A DNA stretch of 33,810 nt, from the NCBI GenBank assembly GCA_010027845.1, contig RGUL01000020.1:1-33810 (forward strand), in the 5' to 3' direction. Origin of the DNA: Gammaproteobacteria bacterium (lineage in GTDB: Bacteria; Pseudomonadota; Gammaproteobacteria; Steroidobacterales; Steroidobacteraceae). Position numbers and translations under genes: made by a program. Each line of letters begins with the position of its first letter. Position 1 is the stretch's first letter. Below, piece by piece: positions 8,624-17,007 of this stretch. A model generated the notes under the pieces. That model saw only the letters and a program-made list of their open reading frames with translations, ran no database searches and had not been told where the DNA came from.

Positions 8624-11290
8624 TTCCCGGTCCTGCCGACCGCTCGCGCGCCAACGACGCAGCAAGTCGACTTGCATGAGATTCATCGGGTCGACGTACG
8701 GGTTACGCAACGCGAGCGCACGTTGTTGCGTGCGATCGCCGTCGAGTAATTCGCCGATTTGTTTGATCTCGAGCACGGCGGCCACCGCGAGCGCGTGCTC
8801 TTCGGTCACGCGACGGAACGCATCGGTCGGCGCGTCCTCGGCGAGCCCCGCATAAAAGGCCGCAATCTCTAGATCGGCATACGCCAACATCATCTCGACG
8901 TCGTCGACGATCTGTCGCAAGAACGGCCAATCACGCAGTGCGCGGCGCACGGTTTCGCCACCGAAGCCGTCAATCGCAGCCCGTAAACCGCTACCCGCGC
9001 CGAACCAACCCGGCAACAGCATGCGATTTTGGGTCCATGCGAAAACCCACGGTACCGAGCGCAAGCCGGCAAAACCCGACATGCCGGGTCGGACGATCGG
9101 TCGCGCACCGATTTGCATGCGCTCGATGACGTCGATGGGCGTCACCGCGCGAAACCAAGCTTCGAAGGCCGGCGTGTCGTCGACGAACGCACGGTACGCG
9201 GCAGAACTGTCGGCGCTCAAACGCGCCGCGAGCGCGAGCAATTCCGGCGCAGGGTCGGCCGCTTCGCCCGTGCGCACCGCAGCGGTCGCAAGCGACAGCG
9301 CGCCGAATGCTCGCTCGAACGTACGCAACGCGATCGGACCCAAACCGTAGTGACGATTGAGACTCTCGCCTTGCTCGGTCAAACGCAACCAACCGTTGAC
9401 CGTCGACGGCGGCATACCGGTGACGATCGTATCGACGCGTCCACCCCCGCGCGCGATGCTGCCACCACGCGCGTGGACGAGCACGTGTTGCTCGCCGGCA
9501 GCAGCGATCGCCGAAGCGAGCGCACCTTGCGCGTGATAAGCAGCGAGCCGCGCGGCGACGATACCGGCCTGTTTGGCGCTCTCGGCGTAACCGACGAGCG
9601 CCGTTTGACGTCGACTATGCGCATCGAGATGACGTCGATAGATGGGTTCTGCCAGCAGATCGCGCAAGATGTCGCCCGCGCGATCCAACGCCTCCATCGA
9701 ATCGAACATCGGCGCGATGTCGATGGCGATCGTGGCGTGTTTTTTGTCGTAAGCCTCGGCCCATTGCGCGAGCAACAAGGCCGCTAGGACATCGTCCGTG
9801 CCCATCACGCCGTTGACCACGTAGCTGCCGACCGCCGCCGCACCATAGCGACGCCGGCATTGCAACATCGCGTCGAACACGCCGATGCAACGGCGACCGT
9901 TCGCGTCGAACTCGACCCTCGGGCCGACGTCGCGCTGCAGCATTGATACTAATCTTTGATGACGGGTCTTCGAGTCGAGCGTCGACCACTCGGCGTCGTC
10001 GAGACCGCGAGCGATGACGGCGTGATGAATGCTCGTATGTTGGCGTACGTCGAGTGTGGCGAGATGAAAGCCGAACGTGTCGATCCGGCGTAACAAGCGA
10101 CGAACTTGATGTAAGCCGGCGTGCGAACCGCGATGCGCTTCGAGACTCGTGGCGACGAGCTCGATATCGCGCCTGAATTGCAGCGATGTTTCGTAGCCGT
10201 TCGGTCGCAGGTCGTAGGTTGCACGCAAGCGTTCGGCGACTTGCCCGAGGAACACGCGGTACGGCATGCGGTCGTGCCGCGCGGGCGCACCGGCTTTGGC
10301 AGCCGGCGTCAAAAGTTCGTACTCGTCGATGCGCTGTTGCAACGCCGACGATACACCCACTCGGTTGCCACTCTGCGACAACAACTGTGCGAGCGACTGA
10401 CACTCGCCGAAATAGGCGTTGACGATCGCCTGCTGCTGGCGAGCGAGCGTGCCGCGCAGAGTTTTGGCGTTGACGTCTGGGCTACCGTCCATGTCGCCGC
10501 CGACCCAAGTGCCGAAGCGGATCATGGTCGGGATTTCGAAGCGCGCGGCAGCCTCACCGTAATGCTTGCCGATCGCCTCCGACAATTCTTCGTAAAAATT
10601 CGGCACGATGCGATACAGCACTTCGACGAGATAGAACAAAACGTGTTCGCGCTCGTCCGCGACCGTCAAACGTTCGCGTGGATGATCTTCCGTTTGCCAA
10701 CTGGTCGTAAGTTCGGTGCGAATGCGCTCGCGTAACACCCGTCGTTCGCCCGGCGACAAGGTCGGGTCGAGACGGTCGAACAAAAATCCTGCCAGCCGCA
10801 ATTGCTTACGCAGAATCGTACGTCGCGTCGACTCGATGGGATGTGCGATGAATACGGGCTCGATGTGCAGCCCGGCAATCAACGCCCGCAACTCGGACCA
10901 AGGCAGACCTGCCGCTTTAATGCGCGCCACCGCCTCGTCGATGCCTCCCGGCTGCGGTTTATCGGCCTCGGCCAAAAAATAAGCGCGGCGACGACGCACG
11001 CGATGCAATTGCTCGGCGAGGTTCACCGCTTGGAACCAACTAGAGAAAGCCCGCTCGAGATCACGCGCCACACTCGGCTCACGATCGCGAGTGCGAACTT
11101 CGAGCGCAGCCGCCGCATCCGCATCGCCGTTGCGGCGTGCGATCGCAAGGCAACGATCACGCTCGACGAGATCGAACAACGCTTCGCCGCCTTGATCGCG
11201 CAACACTTCGCCGACCAGCTCGCCGAGCATGTGGACGTCGTCACGCAGCGCCGCGTGCTTCTCGGGGAACTCGATTTCGGTGCGTTTCAC
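8561..11290 (-). CDS. ppc: Divergent phosphoenolpyruvate carboxylase
   Basis: 909 residues, aligning end to end with PEP carboxylase (PEP + bicarbonate to oxaloacetate, anaplerosis, cytoplasm). Conserved blocks: GTWVGGDMDG (260-269), LDVRQ (413-417), TEQGE (638-642), WVFAWTQNR (748-756) and His150, His606, Arg608, Arg614, Lys573. Several signatures are altered. TAHPTE is IAHPIE, GYSDSAKD is GYAESAKQ and FHGRGGSIGRGG is VHARGGSIARGG. Both metal ligands appear exchanged (Asp530 for Glu506 of the E. coli enzyme, Glu570 for Asp543), and the C-terminal RNTG is QTTG. The start is GTG at 11290, preceded by no Shine-Dalgarno but by TAGAAT 6 nt upstream. The gene begins only 26 bp after the terminator of the upstream TonB receptor gene. 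Confidence 0.92.
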   Translation of the reverse strand: MKRTEIEFPEKHAALRDDVHMLGELVGEVLRDQGGEALFDLVERDRCLAIARRNGDADAAAALEVRTRDREPSVARDLERAFSSWFQAVNLAEQLHRVRRRRAYFLAEADKPQPGGIDEAVARIKAAGLPWSELRALIAGLHIEPVFIAHPIESTRRTILRKQLRLAGFLFDRLDPTLSPGERRVLRERIRTELTTSWQTEDHPRERLTVADEREHVLFYLVEVLYRIVPNFYEELSEAIGKHYGEAAARFEIPTMIRFGTWVGGDMDGSPDVNAKTLRGTLARQQQAIVNAYFGECQSLAQLLSQSGNRVGVSSALQQRIDEYELLTPAAKAGAPARHDRMPYRVFLGQVAERLRATYDLRPNGYETSLQFRRDIELVATSLEAHRGSHAGLHQVRRLLRRIDTFGFHLATLDVRQHTSIHHAVIARGLDDAEWSTLDSKTRHQRLVSMLQRDVGPRVEFDANGRRCIGVFDAMLQCRRRYGAAAVGSYVVNGVMGTDDVLAALLLAQWAEAYDKKHATIAIDIAPMFDSMEALDRAGDILRDLLAEPIYRRHLDAHSRRQTALVGYAESAKQAGIVAARLAAYHAQGALASAIAAAGEQHVLVHARGGSIARGGGRVDTIVTGMPPSTVNGWLRLTEQGESLNRHYGLGPIALRTFERAFGALSLATAAVRTGEAADPAPELLALAARLSADSSAAYRAFVDDTPAFEAWFRAVTPIDVIERMQIGARPIVRPGMSGFAGLRSVPWVFAWTQNRMLLPGWFGAGSGLRAAIDGFGGETVRRALRDWPFLRQIVDDVEMMLAYADLEIAAFYAGLAEDAPTDAFRRVTEEHALAVAAVLEIKQIGELLDGDRTQQRALALRNPYVDPMNLMQVDLLRRWRASGRQDRELFEALLASINGIAQGLQTTG

Positions 11291-11296
11291 CCGCGA

Positions 11297-11302
11297 ATTC
11301 TA
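11297..11302 (-). promoter_or_regulatory. -10-like TAGAAT immediately before ppc
   Basis: TAGAAT (5 of 6 to the sigma70 -10 consensus) ends 6 nt before the ppc GTG, which would put transcription start at the start codon itself. The upstream -35 region falls in the terminator stem and has no good match. Confidence 0.4.
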
Positions 11303-11310
11303 CACCCGGA

Positions 11311-11346
11311 AACGAAACGGCCCGGGCGCTTGCACGCCCGGGCCGT
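11311..11346 (-). terminator. Intrinsic terminator of the TonB receptor gene
   Basis: A perfect 12-bp G+C-rich stem, ACGGCCCGGGCG (11317-11328) and CGCCCGGGCCGT (11335-11346), has a 6-nt loop. On the minus strand it starts 29 bp after the receptor stop codon and is followed by TTTCGTTT. It sits directly upstream of ppc, so it also insulates ppc from the receptor transcript. Confidence 0.85.
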
Positions 11347-11375
11347 CTGTTGCGGGAAGAGCCCGCCTGATCGAA

Positions 11376-13916
11376 TCAGCGGAAGCTGTAGTTGAAGTCC
11401 ACGCCGAACGAGCGACCCGGAGAATCGTGAATGAACGATCCACCGAACTCGGGCGCCGGGATGATTTCCTGCAGGTACTTCTTGTCCGCGATGTTGTGGC
11501 CCCAAGCCGTCACGCCGAAGGTACCGTTGCTGATACCGATGCGAGCGTTCATAAGTTGGTACGGGTCACGCTTCTGCTTCGAGAAGTTGCCCTGACCGAA
11601 ACCAAAGTACGTGAACAGGTTCGGCACCAGGTTTTCCTGCACGGTGCTGAACCAGGTCTCACCGACGAACGACGCATCGAGACGCGCGTTGACGGTCCAC
11701 TCACCCTGCAACGGCGCCTTGAAGTCGATGCCGGCGTTGCCGGTGTACTTCGGCGCGTACGGAATCGCGTTGCCCGAGGTGTACGGACGACCCAGGTACT
11801 TGTTGATCTTCGTGTCGCTGTAGCCGTAGCCCGCGAACACCGTGAACATGTCGTTCACGCGGTAGCGGCTGTCGAGTTCGAAGCCCTTCGACTCGGCCTC
11901 TTCGGCGTTGGTCACGACGCGCAACAAGCCGAACGGACCAGCGAAGAAGTTGAAGAACTGCATGTCGTCGATCTTGGTCTGATAGACGGCACCGTCGAGG
12001 CTCAACGCGCCTTCGAGGAACTTCGCCTTGAAGCCCGCTTCGAACGCCTTCGAGACTTCCTTTTTGTAGTCGTCGTTGACGTTGCTGACGCTGCGACCAC
12101 CGCCCGGGCATACCGGCACGTAGGGCGCGACGAAACGCGAGGCACCGAGGCACAGCGCCGCGTAGTTCAACTCGACCGTCGCCTTGCTGCCCGTCGAGTT
12201 GAAACCACCCGAGCGGAAGCCGTAGCCGTAGGACGCGAACCACGCGAGTTCATCGCTCTGCTTCCAGTTGACCGACAACTTCGGTTGCAACTGCGAGAAC
12301 GTCTTCGAGCGACCCGGGATCGAGGTCAACGACGGGTTGACCGTGTATGCGGGGTTGATGAAGGTGTTGGCACCGTTCGAGCCGTTAAAGCCGATGGTTT
12401 GCGGCTTGATCTTCGGCACGTTGTTCGACACCGCACGATCTTCGCTGTCGTAGCGCAGCGCGGCCGCCACTTCGAGACCCGGCTGCACGTCATAGGCCAA
12501 CTGGCCGAACGCGGCGTACACCTTGCTCTTGAAGTCGTCGTCGTACAAAAGATCGGTCGGGTTCGGACCACCGGTGAGCACCAAGGGCTGCGCGAGGAAG
12601 CCTTGACCGCTGTCCGAGCCCTGCGACACGACGACCCGACGCGAAATGTCGGCGAAGTAAGTGCCGGCGGTCCAACGCAACGCTTGGTCGCCAGGCGAGC
12701 TGACGCGCAACTCGAGGCTCGAGTCCTTTTGATCGCGTTGCTGGTACTGGTAGCCGTCACAGAGCGACGGGCCGTACGGCGGGAAGAACGTCTGCACGAA
12801 ACCGCCCGACGGCTGGTACGGGCCGAACGGCGACGGCAGCGGATTCGCCGGCTTCGCGTCGTTGCTCTTTTGGCAGCTCGACGTGAGGCTGTAGAGATAG
12901 AACGCAGCGCTGGTGCCGTCGGTTAAGAAGTAGTTCTTTTGATCGTTGAAGGCAGCGATCGCCGTCAACTTACCGACCGCAACGTCGAACTCACCCTTGA
13001 CCGAGAGATTGATGTTCTTCTGCTCGTTCTGCGGCTTGACGTTGTTGATGTAGACGAACGTGTGCTTGTTCGGATCTTCGTAATAGTCGGCGGCGTTCGG
13101 CACGCCCAACGACTTCAAATATGCGGCAGCTTCGGCCAACGCGAGCGACGCGTTGAAGTTGATCGCGCCGGCGTTGATCTTTGAATACTTCGCCTTGATG
13201 TCGACCGTGCCGCCATCACCGACGTTGGTGATGACCCGACCGGTCACGCCGGTTTCTTTGAAGAAGTCGACGCAGTCATCGCATTTCAACAGCGAGTTCG
13301 TCCACTCGCCATCGGTGCTGCGCGTGTACACGCCGAACGAACCTTTGGTCTCGTCGGTAATCGGACCCGATACGAACAGATTGGCCTTATAGGACTTGAA
13401 CTGGCCGTAGCCACCGCCCAAATCAAGTTCCAACTTGTCGGTCGGCTTGCGGGTGCTGATGATCATCGCGCCGGCGACGGCGTTACGACCATAGAGGGCG
13501 CCCTGCGGGCCCTTCAAAACTTCAATCTGCGACACGTTCGCGAGCTCTTGGTTGAGCGCGTTCGGGTTGGTCTGCAACACGCCGTCAATGACGAGCGCAA
13601 AGTTGGTTTCCGCATCGCGACCGGTGTTGATGCCGCGGATCACGACCTGCATGTCACCGGCTTCGGCGGTTTGCACCTGCGCGACGCCCGGGGTCATGGC
13701 AATGAAGTCCTGCGGACGCTCGATACCGGCGTTCTTGATCTCCGACGCGGTGAACGCCTGCACGGTCGCCGGCACGTCGACGAGTTTTTCCTCGCGCTGA
13801 CGAGCGGTGATGACGATCTCTTCGAGCGGCACGTCCTGCGCCGCAGCCTGTACGGCCGAGAACGCGCTCAGCACGCCCACGGCGACCAGCGCCGTTTTGC
13901 GGAAACGATGGGTCAT
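11376..13916 (-). CDS. TonB-dependent outer-membrane receptor (846 aa)
   Basis: Signal peptide at residues 1-26 (MTHRFRKTALVAVGV...AVQAAAQ), TonB-box-like EEIVITA (32-38), and a plug domain about 45-160 with PQDFIAMTPGVAQ, VIRGI and IEVLKGPQGALYGRNAVAGAM, all characteristic. A 22-strand-type barrel follows, ending in an aromatic-rich strand with terminal Phe-Arg (DFNYSFR). It imports a ligand across the outer membrane using TonB energy. The sequence is of the type abundant in sphingomonads and Steroidobacter-like bacteria, for which substrates are mostly unknown. GGAGG lies 8-12 nt before the ATG. The gene is monocistronic by context: its own promoter upstream, a strong terminator downstream. 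It diverges from the amidohydrolase gene, so the receptor may import that enzyme's substrate; this is only positional inference. Confidence 0.95.
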   Translation of the reverse strand: MTHRFRKTALVAVGVLSAFSAVQAAAQDVPLEEIVITARQREEKLVDVPATVQAFTASEIKNAGIERPQDFIAMTPGVAQVQTAEAGDMQVVIRGINTGRDAETNFALVIDGVLQTNPNALNQELANVSQIEVLKGPQGALYGRNAVAGAMIISTRKPTDKLELDLGGGYGQFKSYKANLFVSGPITDETKGSFGVYTRSTDGEWTNSLLKCDDCVDFFKETGVTGRVITNVGDGGTVDIKAKYSKINAGAINFNASLALAEAAAYLKSLGVPNAADYYEDPNKHTFVYINNVKPQNEQKNINLSVKGEFDVAVGKLTAIAAFNDQKNYFLTDGTSAAFYLYSLTSSCQKSNDAKPANPLPSPFGPYQPSGGFVQTFFPPYGPSLCDGYQYQQRDQKDSSLELRVSSPGDQALRWTAGTYFADISRRVVVSQGSDSGQGFLAQPLVLTGGPNPTDLLYDDDFKSKVYAAFGQLAYDVQPGLEVAAALRYDSEDRAVSNNVPKIKPQTIGFNGSNGANTFINPAYTVNPSLTSIPGRSKTFSQLQPKLSVNWKQSDELAWFASYGYGFRSGGFNSTGSKATVELNYAALCLGASRFVAPYVPVCPGGGRSVSNVNDDYKKEVSKAFEAGFKAKFLEGALSLDGAVYQTKIDDMQFFNFFAGPFGLLRVVTNAEEAESKGFELDSRYRVNDMFTVFAGYGYSDTKINKYLGRPYTSGNAIPYAPKYTGNAGIDFKAPLQGEWTVNARLDASFVGETWFSTVQENLVPNLFTYFGFGQGNFSKQKRDPYQLMNARIGISNGTFGVTAWGHNIADKKYLQEIIPAPEFGGSFIHDSPGRSFGVDFNYSFR

Positions 13917-13967
13917 TGAGTTGTCCTCCGGGAATCAATCCCTGATTTGGAGTTGTAAGACCGGCGG

Positions 13968-13997
13968 ATTCTAAAAGGCCCCAGTGCGTGAACGCAA
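13968..13997 (-). promoter_or_regulatory. Candidate promoter of the TonB receptor gene
   Basis: On the minus strand TTGCGT (13997-13992), an 18-bp spacer and TAGAAT (13973-13968) lie about 51 bp upstream of the receptor ATG, which has a good Shine-Dalgarno. The -35 match is weak. Confidence 0.4.
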
Positions 13998-14060
13998 CGC
14001 GAGAAAGCGGCGTGCGTTGCCGGTTGTTGTAAATTAGCAACGAAACTGAAATGGCCGCCT

Positions 14061-14081
14061 CCGCGGACCGCACGTCCGCGG
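14061..14081 (+). promoter_or_regulatory. 8-bp inverted repeat in the receptor/amidohydrolase intergenic region
   Basis: CCGCGGAC-N5-GTCCGCGG is perfect. It lies 45 bp upstream of the amidohydrolase start and could be an operator or a hairpin in that gene's 5' leader. There is no T-tract after it. The rest of 13917-14126 shows only the candidate receptor promoter and an A/T-rich patch near 14030 that may hold the rightward promoter. Confidence 0.35.
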
Positions 14082-14126
14082 CGCCCGGACTTCGGCATCA
14101 TTACGGGTTTTCGAGGAGCCGACACC

Positions 14127-14999
14127 GTGACTGCCAGCACTCCGCCCGTCCCCGCCATCGATATCGTCAGCGGCATTTGGACCGAGGAGGCGCTGTCCTT
14201 TCGGCCAGGCTGGCAGGACCAATTCTTCGCCGGGAAGATGAAGTCCAAAACCAGCATGAAGGGCGTGACGCTAGAGGAGCATCTGGCGCAGATGGCGGAC
14301 GCCGGTGTCGAGCGCGCGTTCTTGTTCGCACCGAAAGTCGGGCGCAAAGGTTTGCCAGGCTCGTTCCATCTCCCGTACGAGGTGATCGCGCGTGCGGTCG
14401 AAAAATATCCCGGACGTTTTTACGCGATGGCCGGTATCGACCCGTACGAAGGCATGAACGGCGTGCGGCAGTTGGAGGACGCCGTCAAAAATATGGGGTT
14501 CATCGGCGCGCACGTTTATCCGCACTGGTTCGACTTGCCGCCGGATCACGCGAAGTACTACCCGTTCTACGCGAAGTGCGTCGAACTCGGCGTGCCGATC
14601 CAAATGCAAGTCGGTCAGTCGATGGTCTACGCCAAAGAAGCTCCCATGCGCAGTGTCGGTCGACCGATTCTGCTCGACGGCATTGCTTGCGACTTCCCAG
14701 AATTGAAACTCATCGGCATCCACGTCGGCATTCCTTGGACCGACGAAATGATCGCGATGGCCTGGAAACACGAAAACGTGTTCATCGGCTCGGATGCACA
14801 CAGCCCGAAATATTGGCCCGAAGCGTTTGTCAAATACATCAACAGCTACGGCCAGGACAAAGTTTTGTTCGGCACCGATTTCCCGGTGCTCGGTTTCAAG
14901 CGCACCATGGACGAGGTGCTCGCGCTCAAACTGCGCCCTGAGCCACTACGCAAATTTTTGCGCGATAACGCGCTGCGCGTTTACAAACTCGAAGGCTGA
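14127..14999 (+). CDS. Amidohydrolase_2 (ACMSD-like) family protein lacking the HxH motif
   Basis: A 290-residue TIM-barrel-type protein. The C-terminal signature FGTDFPVLGFKR (about 251-262), the IGIHVGIPW strand and the VFIGSDAHSP segment place it in the amidohydrolase 2 family (PF04909), whose members include decarboxylases and hydrolases of aromatic-ring fission products. The usual N-terminal DxHxH metal-binding motif is replaced by DIVSGIW (residues 12-18), so two expected metal ligands are absent. GTG start at 14127 with GAGGAG 8-13 nt upstream. It is divergent from the TonB receptor and convergent with a CoA transferase (18-bp gap). The reaction is unknown; a metal-poor or altered active site is likely. 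Confidence 0.85.
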   Translation: MTASTPPVPAIDIVSGIWTEEALSFRPGWQDQFFAGKMKSKTSMKGVTLEEHLAQMADAGVERAFLFAPKVGRKGLPGSFHLPYEVIARAVEKYPGRFYAMAGIDPYEGMNGVRQLEDAVKNMGFIGAHVYPHWFDLPPDHAKYYPFYAKCVELGVPIQMQVGQSMVYAKEAPMRSVGRPILLDGIACDFPELKLIGIHVGIPWTDEMIAMAWKHENVFIGSDAHSPKYWPEAFVKYINSYGQDKVLFGTDFPVLGFKRTMDEVLALKLRPEPLRKFLRDNALRVYKLEG

Positions 15000-15017
15000 C
15001 GCAGCGTCGCGGCGCGC

Positions 15018-16247
15018 TCAATCGCCGCCTTTGGCGACGGTCGCGGCGGCCTGCTCGGCCGTCATGGCCGCACCGTTCGCGGTGAGCGCCGCGATCGCTT
15101 CGGCCGACACCCCCGCTTCCCGTAACACTTCTTCGGTGTGCTCGCCGAGCCGCGGCGCATGGCGCCGAATGTCGGCCGGAGTCGAACCGAAATTCACGGG
15201 GAATTTGGGCATGCGCAAACGACCTTCGGTAGGGTGATCTTGGAATTGCCAAAAACCGGTCGCGACCAAATGCGGGTCGTTGACCAAATCCTCGAGTCGA
15301 TTGACGACGATCAGCGGCACACCCGACTTGTCGAATATTTTGAGCCAGTCCGCCGTCGTGCGCGTCGCCATGATCTCGCCGGTTTTCGAATACGTGGCAT
15401 CGATGTTGCGCACTCGATCGGCGAGCGTGCGGAACTGCGCGTCGTCGATGAGTTCGGGATGGCCCGTCAAGCGACAAAACTTTTCCCAGTGCGCATCGAG
15501 GTACGGCAGGATCGCGATGTAGCCGTCGAGTGTTTTGTACGGTTTACGGTGATGACTCATCAAGCGGGTGTAGCCGGGCTTCCCCTTCGGCGGCTCGAAG
15601 GTCATCCCCCAAAGATGCTCGGCCATCACGAAGTTGACCATGGTTTCGAACATCGGCACTTCGAGTTCTTGGCCCTCGCCGGTGCGCTCACGATGGAATA
15701 GCGCGGCGAGCACCCCGTACACCACGGTGATCGCGGTGGTTTTATCGGCGACGACGGTCGGCAAATAGCGCGGTTCACCAAGCACCATTTCGTTCAGTGC
15801 CGCGACGCCGCTGACCGCTTGGATCGAATCGTCTAGTGCTCCGAGCGTGCCGTAGGGGCCGTGCTTCGAATAGCCGTATGCACCGCAGTAGATGATGCGG
15901 GGATTGACCTTCTTCATGTCCGAGTAGTCGAGACCGAGCTTGGTCATCACTTGCGGACGATTGTTGTGCACGAACACGTCGGCGTCTTTGACGAGCGCCA
16001 GCAAGGCGTCGCGGGCACCCGGTTGGCGCAAATCGAGCACGATGCTGCGCTTGTTGCGGTTGCAGGTGAGATACAGCGCGGCCATGCCGGGGTTGGTCGC
16101 CGCACCGAGCGTTCGATTACTGTCGCCGCGCGGCTGCTCGATCTTGACCACGTCCGCACCCATGTCGGCGAGCAACTGACAGGCCCAAGGACCAAGCACG
16201 ACGCTGGTCATCTCGATGACTTTGATCCCGTGCAACGGTCCCGACAT
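15018..16247 (-). CDS. CaiB/BaiF family (class III) CoA transferase
   Basis: 409 residues. Typical N-terminal half: GIKVIEM, LLADMGADVVKIEQP, NRNKRSIVLDL; then YGYSKHGPYG and LDDSIQAVSG, where the Asp corresponds to the catalytic aspartate that forms the acyl anhydride. The C-terminal FPVNFGSTP and APRLGEHTEEVL blocks are also standard. Class III enzymes move CoA between carboxylic acids without net energy cost. The ATG at 16247 has GGAGAG immediately upstream; the frame is open 12 codons further but without a better signal. The gene stands alone on the minus strand, divergent from a membrane protein. A substrate cannot be assigned; the nearby amidohydrolase and TonB receptor hint at a shared catabolic role. 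Confidence 0.93.
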   Translation of the reverse strand: MSGPLHGIKVIEMTSVVLGPWACQLLADMGADVVKIEQPRGDSNRTLGAATNPGMAALYLTCNRNKRSIVLDLRQPGARDALLALVKDADVFVHNNRPQVMTKLGLDYSDMKKVNPRIIYCGAYGYSKHGPYGTLGALDDSIQAVSGVAALNEMVLGEPRYLPTVVADKTTAITVVYGVLAALFHRERTGEGQELEVPMFETMVNFVMAEHLWGMTFEPPKGKPGYTRLMSHHRKPYKTLDGYIAILPYLDAHWEKFCRLTGHPELIDDAQFRTLADRVRNIDATYSKTGEIMATRTTADWLKIFDKSGVPLIVVNRLEDLVNDPHLVATGFWQFQDHPTEGRLRMPKFPVNFGSTPADIRRHAPRLGEHTEEVLREAGVSAEAIAALTANGAAMTAEQAAATVAKGGD

Positions 16248-16299
16248 CGCGCTCTCCAAAAAATCTGAATTTTCGCGACGCAATGATAACCTTGCAGCC

Positions 16300-17007
16300 G
16301 TGCATTACTCCGAACTCTTCCTGCTGCAGGCCGCACTGCAAACACTGCTGTGCGGGTGGCTCGTGCGCATCGGCCGCGACACCGGGCAAGCGGCGGCTTG
16401 GGTGCTGCTAGTGCCGCAAGCCTGTCTCGTCTACGACAACCTAATCGTGGGCCTCGGCAGTTCGATCGGCCCGGGCGCGTTGCTCGAAGCGCTTTCTTGG
16501 CCCCGATTCTGGACCCACTGGTTATTCGGCGCCTGGTCGATCGCAGGCTGCGGTGTGATCCTGCGCCTCGCGGGGGTCGAACGACTACGGAGCCGCAAAG
16601 GACTGCTGACATTTTGCGCGCTAACGCTCGCCATGATGATGTACGACCTACCACATTTCTTTGTCGATCGACTGTATGCGATCTGCGAACTCGATCTGGT
16701 GCGTTACTCGACCGCGGTCGCCGCCGGCACTGCGTGCTTCGACGGGCAACCGATCGTGCCGGGTTCGCCGCCGTTCGCCTCGATCGTGACGCTGCTGGTC
16801 GTGATCGGTAGCGGCGCGGTCTTGTTGCTCAAACACCGCTTCCCTTGGATGTTGATCGGCGGACTATCAATGTTGGCGACGACGACACCACTGCTGCGGG
16901 CGTTGAAACTCGACAACCTGGGTGAAGTGCTGTTCACCGCCGGCGTCATTTGGGCCTTGGCGCACTTTGCACCGCGCCGCTCCGACCCTTCTCCGACCGC
17001 ACCATGA
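16300..17007 (+). CDS. Unknown 7-TM membrane protein
   Basis: 235 residues with about seven hydrophobic helices spread over the whole length and very short loops. Noteworthy polar residues inside or next to helices are VYDN (TM2 end) and MMMYDLPHFFVD (TM4), which could bind a metal or cofactor. I do not recognise a family. The GTG at 16300 is the first plausible start (reads VHYSELFLLQ); there is no clear Shine-Dalgarno, and TGATAAC lies 9 nt upstream as a possible -10. Its stop overlaps the DMT permease start by ATGA, so the two are co-translated and may act together. Earlier in-frame codons fall inside the divergent CoA transferase gene. Confidence 0.75.
   Translation: MHYSELFLLQAALQTLLCGWLVRIGRDTGQAAAWVLLVPQACLVYDNLIVGLGSSIGPGALLEALSWPRFWTHWLFGAWSIAGCGVILRLAGVERLRSRKGLLTFCALTLAMMMYDLPHFFVDRLYAICELDLVRYSTAVAAGTACFDGQPIVPGSPPFASIVTLLVVIGSGAVLLLKHRFPWMLIGGLSMLATTTPLLRALKLDNLGEVLFTAGVIWALAHFAPRRSDPSPTAP

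Noticed and set aside
11317-11346. Considered the strong hairpin before ppc as a riboswitch or attenuator for ppc
   Set aside because: It is a simple perfect stem 29 bp after a stop codon with trailing Ts on the same strand, which is best explained as the receptor's terminator; no alternative pairing is evident.
11229-12926. Long open frame (565 codons) on the plus strand antisense to the TonB receptor gene and ppc start
   Set aside because: Its translation is Arg/Glu/Val-rich with no motif or domain, and it mirrors the codon bias of the well-supported genes on the other strand; such antisense frames are common in G+C-rich DNA.
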